DNA of 8,315 bases from an uncultured Roseburia sp. (GCA_910584215.1 CAJTYI010000107.1:1-8315), one strand, 5' to 3'; positions 1 to 5,982 are shown, counted from the stretch's first letter. A program made the numbers and translations. The notes: generated by a model not told the origin, from the sequence alone.

Positions 1-320
1 GCCCCAAACGGCATGCGAGAACCCCAGACGTTTTTCCGGAGGGTCAAAAGACAAGCAGCACCTGCAGTTATGCTACCTGCCGGACGCCGCATTTACGCTA
101 TGGATATAAAAAATATATAACACTTCCGATAGAACAGTTATGCATATTTATTCATTTCGATGATATCAATTAAAACAGCTAATAACCTATAAATTATAGT
201 CTAGGGGCTCTGGTATGCCGTTGTTTCGATACAGGAGAATACCCAATCACAATTTGGCGTGCCGAAAGTAACAAGGAACGGCCCATTTAAATCAAAATAA
301 GGCAGGCCTGCCCCACACGG
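1..320. other. Region without a recognisable gene
   Basis: I find no gene I can support here. On the plus strand one frame is open from the left edge to a TAA at 171-173 (about 56 codons) and another to a TAA at 118-120. Either could be the 3' end of a gene entering from the left, but neither peptide resembles a family I know and the two overlap. From about 100 to 200 the sequence is AT-rich and contains a 13-bp palindrome (187-199). A perfect 12-bp palindrome, GGCAGGCCTGCC, lies at 301-312. No tRNA, rRNA or known riboswitch core was recognised. Confidence 0.5.
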
Positions 321-360
321 AAACAAAAAGAGGAACAGGCGCATGCACGCCCATTCCCCT
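321..360 (-). terminator. Rho-independent terminator of rbr
   Basis: Read on the minus strand, 27 bases after the rbr stop codon, the arm at 354-360 pairs with 329-335. The stem continues inward through the GC-rich halves at 347-353 and 336-342, giving about 14 pairs including several G-U, around a 4-base loop. It is followed by a run of T (A at 325-329 on the plus strand, then more at 321-323). The plus-strand side also runs into a T-rich stretch (361-369), so it may work in both directions. Confidence 0.8.
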
Positions 361-386
361 ATTATTTTTATGAAGTGATGTTCGGA

Positions 387-974
387 TTAGCCGAAATATC
401 TTTCCAGTAATCCCTTGAACGCTTTTCCGTGTCTAGCCTCATCTCTAGCCATCTCATGAACGGTATCATGGATTGCATCCAGGTTGTTTTTCTTTGCACA
501 TTTCGCGAGATCCACTTTGCCGGAAGTTGCACCGAACTCACAGTCAACGCGCCATTTGAGGTTGTCCTTTGTAGTTGCTTTCATGTTCGGCTCTAAATCT
601 TCGCCGAGCATCTCTGCAAATTTTGCTGCGTGCTCTGCCTCTTCGTAAGCTGCTTTCTCCCAGTAGAGACCGATCTCAGGATAACCCTCGCGGTGCGCGA
701 TGCGTGCCATGCAAAGATACATGCCGACTTCTGCACATTCGCCGTCGAAGTTTGCTTTTAACTGGTCGAAGATGAATTTCTTATCTTCATCGCTGATTTC
801 AGCGTTATCTTTTACTGTTTTAGCGTATACGCCATACTCATGTTCTGCTGCAAGAGCAAGCTCGCCCTCTACCATTTTGAACTTGTCCGCGCCTACATGG
901 CATACCGGACACTCTGCCGGAGCTGCCTCTCCCTCATAAATATAACCACATACACTACATACAAACTTTGCCAT
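387..974 (-). CDS. rbr: Reverse rubrerythrin (rubredoxin domain first, ferritin-like diiron domain second)
   Basis: A 195-residue cytoplasmic protein that in this family reduces hydrogen peroxide (and oxygen) to water using electrons from NAD(P)H-linked carriers, protecting anaerobes from oxidative stress. The N-terminal rubredoxin-like domain (1-35) has the iron-binding pairs C6-x-x-C9 and C22-x-x-C25. The ferritin-like domain (about 60-195) carries diiron ligands in helices: E79 or E82, E112-x-x-H115, E146 and E179-x-x-H182. The rubredoxin unit is at the N-terminus instead of the usual C-terminus, which defines the reverse type common in Clostridia. The ATG at 972-974 is preceded by AAGGAG (984-989) with 9 bases between. 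perR lies just upstream on the same strand, and a palindromic operator covers the predicted transcription start, so peroxide-responsive control by PerR is likely. In Clostridium acetobutylicum, reverse rubrerythrins are known PerR targets. Confidence 0.95.
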   Translation of the reverse strand: MAKFVCSVCGYIYEGEAAPAECPVCHVGADKFKMVEGELALAAEHEYGVYAKTVKDNAEISDEDKKFIFDQLKANFDGECAEVGMYLCMARIAHREGYPEIGLYWEKAAYEEAEHAAKFAEMLGEDLEPNMKATTKDNLKWRVDCEFGATSGKVDLAKCAKKNNLDAIHDTVHEMARDEARHGKAFKGLLERYFG

Positions 975-1042
975 AATTTTATTCTCCTTTTCTTAATTGG
1001 ATGATAGAAACAGAATGAGTTTTCTCATCTGTTTGGGTTCAT

Positions 1043-1061
1043 ATCAGTAACTGTTACTGAT
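1043..1061. promoter_or_regulatory. Probable PerR operator of rbr (perfect 19-bp palindrome)
   Basis: ATCAGTAACTGTTACTGAT is a perfect inverted repeat around a central T (1052). It overlaps the last two bases of the rbr -10 box and spans the expected transcription start, the classic position for a repressor. A related imperfect copy sits in the same place before perR. The sequence differs from the Bacillus Per box (TTATAATnATTATAA), so assignment to PerR rests on position, shared sequence and neighbours. Confidence 0.75.
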
Positions 1062-1088
1062 TTTAATGGATGGATGAAAAAAAGTCAA
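1060..1088 (-). promoter_or_regulatory. Sigma-A type promoter of rbr
   Basis: On the minus strand, TTGACT (1083-1088) and TAAAAT (1060-1065) are separated by exactly 17 bases. Transcription should start near 1053, inside the palindromic operator. The leader then has a small hairpin (1015-1028, ATGAG/CTCAT) before the ribosome binding site. Confidence 0.85.
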
Positions 1089-1098
1089 CTACTTTTTT
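1078..1098 (-). terminator. Weak A/T hairpin behind perR, overlapping the rbr -35 box
   Basis: On the minus strand AAAAAAGT and ACTTTTTT form an 8-bp stem around a 5-base loop, 22 bases after the perR stop codon. Its 3' arm is itself the T-run. This may terminate perR transcripts partly. The rbr -35 hexamer (1083-1088) lies within it, so the two signals share DNA and some read-through from perR into rbr is plausible. Confidence 0.4.
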
Positions 1099-1120
1099 CA
1101 AGTTTATAAATTGTTTAGAA

Positions 1121-1543
1121 TTATACGTTTACCGGGGTATCCCCTCCCTGCGATTCTTTCGCTGTTTTTGTCTGGCATCCGGGACATCTGCCAAAAAAAT
1201 GAGCGTAGTGTCCTTCAATTTCACCCGCAAAATCCTTTGCGGCCAAAATATTGATATGGTCCAGATTGATTGCCATTAAATCCATCACACAGCCGCAGTC
1301 TTTGCAGATAAAATGGTAGTGCGGCGCGCTGTTGCCGTCAAACCGGTCCGGGCCTATGCCTGTCGAGAGCTTTTGAATTTCTCCTAGGTCTGCCAAAAGA
1401 GACAGATTGCGGTATACGGTGCCAAGGCTGATACGGGGGTATTCCCTTTTCATATTTTCATAAATGGTTTCGGCGGTAGGATGGTCATATCGGCCGATCA
1501 AAAAATTCTTGATCGATTCCCGCTGCCTGCTGTATTTTAACAT
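1121..1543 (-). CDS. perR: Peroxide-sensing Fur-family repressor PerR (short form)
   Basis: A 140-residue metal-dependent repressor that releases DNA when peroxide oxidises its iron-site histidines. All expected ligands are visible: regulatory site H21, D69, H75, H77 and D88; structural zinc C80-x-x-C83 and C120-x-x-C123. The aspartate at 69 (RFD) favours PerR over Fur. The winged helix-turn-helix includes SLGTVYRNL (39-47). The reading frame extends upstream to 1666, but I chose ATG 1541-1543 because GGAAAGAAGGAAG precedes it and because the promoter and operator lie inside the extension. Against the well-known Bacillus PerR (first regulatory histidine at 37) the protein lacks about 16 N-terminal residues, i.e. 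the first helix. The gene sits upstream of and in line with rbr and probably represses itself and rbr. Confidence 0.93.
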   Translation of the reverse strand: MLKYSRQRESIKNFLIGRYDHPTAETIYENMKREYPRISLGTVYRNLSLLADLGEIQKLSTGIGPDRFDGNSAPHYHFICKDCGCVMDLMAINLDHINILAAKDFAGEIEGHYAHFFGRCPGCQTKTAKESQGGDTPVNV

Positions 1544-1561
1544 AACTTCCTTCTTTCCAAT

Positions 1562-1580
1562 AATAGTAAACGTTACTGTT
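1562..1580. promoter_or_regulatory. Probable PerR autoregulatory operator
   Basis: An imperfect palindrome centred on 1571 (AGTAA-AC-GTTACT core; 7 of 9 symmetric pairs match over 1562-1580) begins two bases beyond the perR -10 box. It shares the AGTAA-nn-GTTACT core with the perfect palindrome before rbr and has the same geometry. This suggests that one regulator, most likely PerR itself, controls both. Confidence 0.7.
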
Positions 1581-1582
1581 TT

Positions 1583-1611
1583 AATATAAAGCATTTTTGC
1601 CGCACTGTCAA
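1583..1611 (-). promoter_or_regulatory. Sigma-A type promoter of perR
   Basis: On the minus strand, TTGACA (1606-1611) and TATATT (1583-1588) are separated by 17 bases. The start site would fall within the operator at 1562-1580, leaving a short leader with the ribosome binding site before ATG 1543. This also rules out translation starts further upstream in the open frame. Confidence 0.88.
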
Positions 1612-1675
1612 TGTGAAATACTGGAAAGCGTGCAAAGGAAATATAGTTCGTTGTGTTTGGCACCATGGGATTAAA

Positions 1676-1696
1676 ATACGGTGAAAACTGCCGTAT
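1676..1696. repeat. Short inverted repeat between perR and the divergent gene
   Basis: ATACGG (1676-1681) and CCGTAT (1691-1696) form a 6-bp stem around a 9-base spacer. On the minus strand the hairpin is followed by TTTTAA, so it could be a weak terminator for antisense transcription entering the perR promoter, or an operator for the divergent gene. Function unknown. Confidence 0.35.
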
Positions 1697-1822
1697 GTGT
1701 GAAATGTAACCGCAGGATTGGGTGCAGCAGAGCGGTACGAAAAAATTATCACGTTTTTCATGCTTCTAAAATCGCAAGCTCTCGCATATATATACACGAA
1801 AGGAAAACAGGAGTGTGTAACA

Positions 1823-3205
1823 ATGGCAGGGATGAAGCGTTTTGTTACCTATATATATTCCTACGAAAATCGCGAAAAAGGGAGCAATAGCGGTTTTGCC
1901 AAGATAGAGATTCGCGGGGAAGAATGTCGCATAGAACTGCACTTACGCGGGGTATCGGGCAATACCAATGCCAAGGTGGCGCTGTTTCGCGTGGCGGATC
2001 GGAGGATGCAGGGCTTTTCACTCGGAGAATTGATCGTTGCGGGCGGCACGGCGGATTTTCGCACGATGTTTCGGGCGGGGAAGCTTAGTGGCTCCTCTTA
2101 TAGTATTTACGATATGGAAGGAATTATCCTATTTTGTGAGGATGAGCGCATTTTTATGAGCCGCTGGAGCGAGGGGGAACCTGTGACAGTGGACAAAGAG
2201 CATTATAAAATGTGGGAAAAACCTGCTGAAGTTGGGCAGGAGGCGGAGGATGGGACCATTGAAGCTGCGGGTCAGCCGATGGCAAAAGAACAGTATGCAT
2301 CGGTAAACCAGGCGGGAGCAGGAAACCAGAGCCAAGCGGTACAGCCAGTGCCAAGAGAGCACTATGCGGTTGTAAACCAGGCGGGAGCAGGAAACCAGAG
2401 CCAAGCGGTACAGCCAGGGTCACGAGAGCAGTACGCGGTTGTGAACCAGACGGGAGCAGGAAACCAGAGCCAAGCGGTACAGCCAGGATCACGAGAGCAC
2501 TATGCGGTCGTGAACCAGGCGGGAGCAGGAAACCAGAGCCAAATGGTTCAGCCAGTGCCAAGAGAGCACTATGCGGTTGTAAACCAGGCAGGAGCAGGAA
2601 ACCAAAGCCAAGCGGTTCAGCCAGGGTTAAGAGAACAGTATGCGTCGGGGAACCAGACGGGGGCAAGAAATCAGGATGCCACGGGTCAGCCGGAGGCGGG
2701 AGAGCCATATACGGCCGTGAATCAGCCAAGAGCGGAAAGCATAACGGATGATGCGGCGTTGTCACAGGAGGACGTCGCTGCAACCGAGATACCAATGCGC
2801 AACATCTTTCCCCAGTACACCTGGGAGGAGATTTGGGAGAGCTTAAAAACGAACCATGCGATGTATACGCCGTTTGAAGACGAAGAAATTGTCTGCCTGC
2901 GCATTGAACTAAAAGATATCAGAAATCTACCGAAGCGTTATTGGTACTTGGGCAATAACAGCTTTCTGCTGCACGGGTTTTTTAACTATCATTATCTGGT
3001 GCTCGGCAGAAAAGGAGAACACTATTTCCTGGGGGTGCCGGGTATTTTTCAGCATCAGGAGCGCGTGATGGCGACGATCTTTGGTTTCCCGGAGTTTTTG
3101 CCAACTGCGTTCACCGCCGGAACCGGGGAGCATCGCGAAGAAGAACAACAAAATACGGAACCCATCAACCGTTTTGGTTTTTGGTTCCGCTACATCGAAG
3201 AATAG
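1823..3205 (+). CDS. Protein of unknown function with a 23-residue tandem-repeat linker
   Basis: A 460-residue protein whose function I do not recognise. Residues 1-135 form a mixed beta-rich domain beginning FVTYIYSYENREKG. Residues 161-298 are six 23-residue repeats rich in Q, N, G, A and P (core NQAGAGNQSQAVQP). Residues 325-460 form a second aromatic-rich domain (RYWYLGNNSFLLHGFFNYH, then FGFPEF, ending FGFWFRYIEE). The end domains recall lineage-specific hypothetical proteins of Lachnospiraceae, perhaps the DUF6128 group; that is memory, not a search. There is no signal peptide or membrane segment, so it is probably cytoplasmic. The frame opens at 1718, but I chose ATG 1823 because CAGGAG (1808-1813) precedes it and the upstream part is unlike a protein start. 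An ATG at 1832 is an alternative. No clear promoter was found. It is divergent from perR. Confidence 0.75.
   Translation: MAGMKRFVTYIYSYENREKGSNSGFAKIEIRGEECRIELHLRGVSGNTNAKVALFRVADRRMQGFSLGELIVAGGTADFRTMFRAGKLSGSSYSIYDMEGIILFCEDERIFMSRWSEGEPVTVDKEHYKMWEKPAEVGQEAEDGTIEAAGQPMAKEQYASVNQAGAGNQSQAVQPVPREHYAVVNQAGAGNQSQAVQPGSREQYAVVNQTGAGNQSQAVQPGSREHYAVVNQAGAGNQSQMVQPVPREHYAVVNQAGAGNQSQAVQPGLREQYASGNQTGARNQDATGQPEAGEPYTAVNQPRAESITDDAALSQEDVAATEIPMRNIFPQYTWEEIWESLKTNHAMYTPFEDEEIVCLRIELKDIRNLPKRYWYLGNNSFLLHGFFNYHYLVLGRKGEHYFLGVPGIFQHQERVMATIFGFPEFLPTAFTAGTGEHREEEQQNTEPINRFGFWFRYIEE
2303..2716 (+). repeat. 69-bp in-frame tandem repeat, six units
   Basis: Units start at 2303, 2372, 2441, 2510, 2579 and 2648, each exactly 69 bp. 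Partial, decayed units flank them (from about 2270, and after 2717). Units 1-5 are nearly identical at DNA level and the sixth is degenerate. The stretch around 2341-2380 reappears 207 bp (three units) later, at about 2548-2587, so a three-unit block was probably duplicated. The period is a multiple of three, so the reading frame is preserved whatever the copy number. Confidence 0.95.
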
Positions 3206-3217
3206 TCTTAGGACGGG

Positions 3218-3766
3218 TCAGTGGGGATGCAGCAGTGCATACCGCATATGGTCCGTCCATTTTCCACGTATCAAGATAGAGTCCCGCTCAATGCCTTCCT
3301 CTATAAAATGCAGAGAAGCGAGCAGTTTGATGGAAGCTGTGTTGTCTAAGGATACCCGGGCAAAAACGCGGTGCAGACGCAGCTCAAAAAATGCGATGGA
3401 GATCACTTTTTCCACCGCTTCCTTTGCGTAGCCGTGGTGATGCCAGTCCCTGTCAAACTTATAGCCGAGTTCACAGCACTCGTAGGCGGAGTGGGTGATA
3501 TTGTGCATACAGACGGTGCCGATGATCGTGTAGGGGTCGTGGCGGGAAAACACATAAAACCGCACGGTGGTAAGCCTTTGCGCCAGCTTATATTCACATT
3601 TTAAAAGATTAATCTGGTAGGAGCAGGAATAAAAATCAAGCGGGCGGGTGGGCTCGTATTGCTCAAAAATTTCCCGGTTTTTCATCTGAAATTCCAGCAC
3701 GTCTTTGTAGTAATTGGGTGTCAGTATTCTTAAAATCAGGCGTTCGGTCTGATATTCTGTATACAT
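3218..3766 (-). CDS. GNAT-family N-acetyltransferase (RimJ/RimL-like)
   Basis: A 182-residue cytoplasmic enzyme expected to move an acetyl group from acetyl-CoA to an amine, either a protein N-terminus or a small molecule. It begins TERLILR (7-13), typical of the RimJ/RimL branch. The acetyl-CoA pyrophosphate-binding loop is seen at about 105-116 (DRDWHHHGYAKEA), where HHxGxA replaces the commoner RxxGxA. The DNTASIKLL segment (141-149) is the usual cofactor-side helix, followed by a GF/HF-type strand (HFIEEG). Length matches the family. ATG 3764-3766 has AAGGCGG (3776-3782) upstream. It is convergent with the repeat protein (12 bp between stops) and divergent from tadA. The substrate cannot be told from the sequence. 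Confidence 0.88.
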   Translation of the reverse strand: MYTEYQTERLILRILTPNYYKDVLEFQMKNREIFEQYEPTRPLDFYSCSYQINLLKCEYKLAQRLTTVRFYVFSRHDPYTIIGTVCMHNITHSAYECCELGYKFDRDWHHHGYAKEAVEKVISIAFFELRLHRVFARVSLDNTASIKLLASLHFIEEGIERDSILIRGKWTDHMRYALLHPH

Positions 3767-3788
3767 AAAAATATACCGCCTTTTTTTC

Positions 3789-3817
3789 TCGACAATATTG
3801 GGTTTCTTCTATAAAAT
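3789..3817 (+). promoter_or_regulatory. Probable promoter of tadA
   Basis: TCGACA (3789-3794) and TAAAAT (3812-3817) are separated by 17 bases and lie about 55 bases before the tadA start. The match is good but not perfect. No equally good minus-strand promoter for the acetyltransferase was found in the same intergenic region. Confidence 0.6.
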
Positions 3818-3872
3818 AGATCATAACATAGTGCGAATTAACTCATTATAAATCATTTTACAGGGGTTGTCT

Positions 3873-4343
3873 ATGACGTTGGAAGAAAAATATATGAGAG
3901 CTGCGATAAAGCAGGCAAAAAAAGCATATGCATTGGAGGAGGTGCCGATTGGCTGTGTGATTGTGAGAGAGGACAAGATCATTGCCCGGGGATATAACAG
4001 GAGAAATACGGACAAAAACGCCATCGCTCACGCGGAGATTGCCGCCATCCGAAAGGCCAGCAAGAAAACCGGAGACTGGAGGCTGGAGGACTGCACGATG
4101 TACGTCACATTGGAGCCGTGTCAGATGTGTGCCGGGGCTATTGTGCAATCCCGAATGAAAAAAGTCGTGATCGGCAGTATGAATCCGAAGGCAGGCTGCG
4201 TCGGGTCCGTGCTCAATCTTTTACAGATGCCGGCATTTAATCATCAGGTCGAAATCGAATATGGGGTATTGCAGGAGGAATGTTCCGCGATGCTGTCTGA
4301 GTTTTTTCGCACGCTGCGCGAAAAAAAGCGTCACATGCCATAA
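3873..4343 (+). CDS. tadA: tRNA-specific adenosine deaminase TadA
   Basis: A 156-residue zinc enzyme that deaminates adenosine 34 to inosine in the anticodon of tRNA-Arg(ACG), allowing one tRNA to read several arginine codons. The catalytic signature is complete: H53-A-E55 (zinc ligand and proton-shuttle glutamate) and P82-C83-x-x-C86 (two zinc ligands). GCVIV and NAIAHAE flank the active site as in the family, and the length is normal. An in-frame TTG at 3867 is possible, but AGGGG (3862-3866) touches it directly, while ATG 3873 has a proper 6-base spacing, so ATG 3873 is preferred. The SRP RNA gene follows directly, the tadA-ffs order common in Firmicutes. Confidence 0.96.
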   Translation: MTLEEKYMRAAIKQAKKAYALEEVPIGCVIVREDKIIARGYNRRNTDKNAIAHAEIAAIRKASKKTGDWRLEDCTMYVTLEPCQMCAGAIVQSRMKKVVIGSMNPKAGCVGSVLNLLQMPAFNHQVEIEYGVLQEECSAMLSEFFRTLREKKRHMP

Positions 4344-4371
4344 AATATAGGAAAGAATTGATTCACAGCCC

Positions 4372-4401
4372 TTGACAATCGGCAGAAAAATAGGATATAC
4401 T
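4372..4401 (+). promoter_or_regulatory. Promoter of the SRP RNA gene
   Basis: TTGACA (4372-4377) and TATACT (4396-4401), 18 bases apart, place the start near 4408-4410. That is exactly where the 5' strand of the RNA's closing helix begins. A near-consensus promoter suits an abundant stable RNA. Confidence 0.88.
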
Positions 4402-4408
4402 TAAATCT

Positions 4409-4674
4409 CCGAGCAGCCGGGGGGACAGCGGTACCCTGAACCGACAATCCGCTATAGTCGGGGTGATGCCAAACAGAGGATTACAGATTGTAGAGCAGCC
4501 CTTCATAAGCGGCGCTGACGTCTGGGTCTTGCGCAACAGGAATCTATGAACCGGGTCAGGTCAGGAATGGAGCAGCCCTAAGTAGACACTCTTGTGTGCC
4601 GCGAGGGCGCCTGGGCTGAGCTGGCTGTGAAGGTAACGTCTGGGGTCTGGATTCGACGGGCGGCGCTCGGTTTT
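4409..4674 (+). ncRNA. ffs: Signal recognition particle RNA, Gram-positive type with Alu domain
   Basis: About 265 nt. The RNA scaffolds the SRP, binding Ffh to direct ribosomes to the membrane. The S-domain apical hairpin is at about 4553-4578: GGTCAGGTCAGGAATGGAG followed by CAGCC, with the GGAA tetraloop and the asymmetric AGCAGCC side that contact Ffh. The loop-closing pair is A-U instead of the usual C-G. The 5' part contains Alu-type elements (TGAACC, then CCGCTATAG at about 4437-4458), so this is the long Bacillus/Clostridia form rather than short 4.5S RNA. The ends pair: CCGAGC (4409-4414) with GCTCGG (4665-4670), followed by TTTT. A 6-bp hairpin (4675-4691) lies just beyond. The 3' end is approximate. 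Confidence 0.93.
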
Positions 4675-4826
4675 AAAGACTGGTTGTCTTTGTCTGGTAT
4701 GTCAATATTCTGTGAAACATGTCAAAACAAATCCCTTTTAAAATCGAACGGTCAGATTCAAAATCGAGTATCCGAGCTTGTGGTGCATACAGAGAAATAA
4801 AATATAAAAATTCTTGTATACACATA

Positions 4827-4854
4827 TTGAATTTCGCAGAAATTACTTTATAAT
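4827..4854 (+). promoter_or_regulatory. Promoter of pta
   Basis: TTGAAT (4827-4832) and a perfect TATAAT (4849-4854) are 16 bases apart, with a start near 4860 and a leader of about 50 bases. The preceding 4692-4826 holds no gene I can support. Confidence 0.8.
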
Positions 4855-4912
4855 GGACATTAGGATGTGCGTTGGAAAAAACGTGCAAATATAGAAAAGT
4901 GAGGAAAAAGAA

Positions 4913-5896
4913 ATGTTTGGATTTGGTCAGTTAATCAATATTCTAAAGAAAAACCCCAAAAAGATCGTGTTTACAGAGGGAAATGATCCGCGTATTTTAG
5001 AGGCTGCATCCCGTTTGTTGGCAAGTACTTTCCTTCATCCTATTTTGATCGGAGACCTGCAGGAGATCGCGGACGTTGCGGAGGAAAGCGGTTTTAATAT
5101 CCGCGGCGCTGAGATCATTGATCCCAGAGAGTACGACAAGATGGACGAGATGGTGGAGATGTTCTGCGAGCTCAGAAAGAGCAAGGGGGTAACTCCGGAG
5201 CAGGCGAAAGAAACGCTGACCCAGGCCAACTACTTTGGTACCATGCTGGTAAAGATGGGAGTAGCAGATTCCTTGCTCGGCGGTGCGACGTATTCTACGG
5301 CAGACACTGTGCGCCCGGCATTGCAGCTGATTAAGACCAAACCGGGCAATACGATCGTATCTTCCTGCTTTATTCTGGTACGTCCTTCCGCTACCGGTGA
5401 CAATGATGTGCTTGCGATGGGGGACTGCGCGATCAATATCAACCCAACCGAGGAAGAGCTTGTAGAGATTGCCGGCGAGACGGCAGAATGTGCAAAGATA
5501 TTCGGTGTTGATCCTAAAGTTGCATTTTTAAGCTATTCTACGTTCGGCTCCGGCAAGGGAGAAGCGGTAGACAGGATGCGCAACGCGGCGGACAAGACTA
5601 AAGCAAAATATCCGTCACTGCCGATCGTGGGTGAGATTCAGTTTGACGCGGCCGTTTCCCCGCGTGTTGCCCGCACCAAGTGTCCTGGCAACGAAGTGGC
5701 TGGACATGCCAATACGTTTATTTTCCCGGATATCAGTTCGGGTAATATCGGCTACAAGATTGCACAGCGTCTCGGTAACTTTGAGGCTTATGGTCCAATT
5801 CTGCTTGGTTTAAACGCGCCTGTCAACGATCTTTCCCGTGGATGTAATGCGGCGGAGGTCTACTCCATGGCGATTATCACTGCTGCGCTGGCATAG
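4913..5896 (+). CDS. pta: Phosphate acetyltransferase (phosphotransacetylase)
   Basis: A 327-residue cytoplasmic enzyme interconverting acetyl-CoA plus phosphate with acetyl phosphate plus CoA. In fermenters it is the first step of acetate formation and, via acetate kinase, ATP production. The short single-domain form is seen: TEGNDPRIL near the N-terminus (21-29), a central GG-A-YSTADTVRPALQ region, and the C-terminal VNDLSRGCNAAEVY segment, whose S308-R309-G310 is the conserved catalytic motif of the family. ATG 4913 follows GAGG (4901-4904) at a normal distance. Unusually for Clostridia, ackA (acetate kinase) does not follow within the window; a MATE transporter does. The last 25 bases of the gene plus adjacent sequence are duplicated downstream. 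No convincing terminator was found directly behind it. Confidence 0.96.
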   Translation: MFGFGQLINILKKNPKKIVFTEGNDPRILEAASRLLASTFLHPILIGDLQEIADVAEESGFNIRGAEIIDPREYDKMDEMVEMFCELRKSKGVTPEQAKETLTQANYFGTMLVKMGVADSLLGGATYSTADTVRPALQLIKTKPGNTIVSSCFILVRPSATGDNDVLAMGDCAININPTEEELVEIAGETAECAKIFGVDPKVAFLSYSTFGSGKGEAVDRMRNAADKTKAKYPSLPIVGEIQFDAAVSPRVARTKCPGNEVAGHANTFIFPDISSGNIGYKIAQRLGNFEAYGPILLGLNAPVNDLSRGCNAAEVYSMAIITAALA

Positions 5897-5982
5897 GCGT
5901 TCGGTCTGTGGTAAACTGCGCATCTGTCTGGGGGTAGGCGTAGTATCGTGATTATCACCTCTGCGCTGGCATAGGCGTTCGG
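5872..5982 (+). repeat. Duplicated 3' end of pta (33-bp direct repeat, 78-bp offset)
   Basis: Positions 5872-5904 (end of pta through its stop codon and 8 bases more) recur at 5950-5982 with 31 of 33 bases identical. The second copy is not attached to any gene. A shorter fragment sharing TAGGCGT lies at about 5935-5941. This looks like a remnant of local tandem duplication or of a rearrangement at the end of pta. Confidence 0.9.

Noticed and set aside
1..173. 56-codon open frame entering from the left edge
   Set aside because: No recognisable protein, unconvincing composition, and another frame is also open over much of it; not called as a gene.
187..199. Palindrome CTATAAATTATAG as a classic Per/Fur box
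   Set aside because: It does not align with TTATAATnATTATAA about its centre, no gene start is nearby, and AT-rich palindromes arise easily by chance.
1544..1666. N-terminal extension of PerR to an ATG at 1666
   Set aside because: The stretch contains the perR promoter and operator, has no PerR-like sequence, and ATG 1543 has a strong ribosome binding site.
2270..2740. Repeat array as a CRISPR or mobile-element repeat
   Set aside because: Units are directly adjacent without unique spacers, are in frame within a long gene and keep the frame; this is a coding tandem repeat.
2154..2795. Long proline-rich minus-strand open frame (213 codons) across the repeat region
   Set aside because: It is a shadow of the 69-bp repeat: a period divisible by three without stops leaves several frames open. 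It has no ribosome binding site and overlaps the better-supported plus-strand gene.
4594..4800. 68-codon plus-strand open frame
   Set aside because: It begins inside the SRP RNA gene and has no ribosome binding site or recognisable product.
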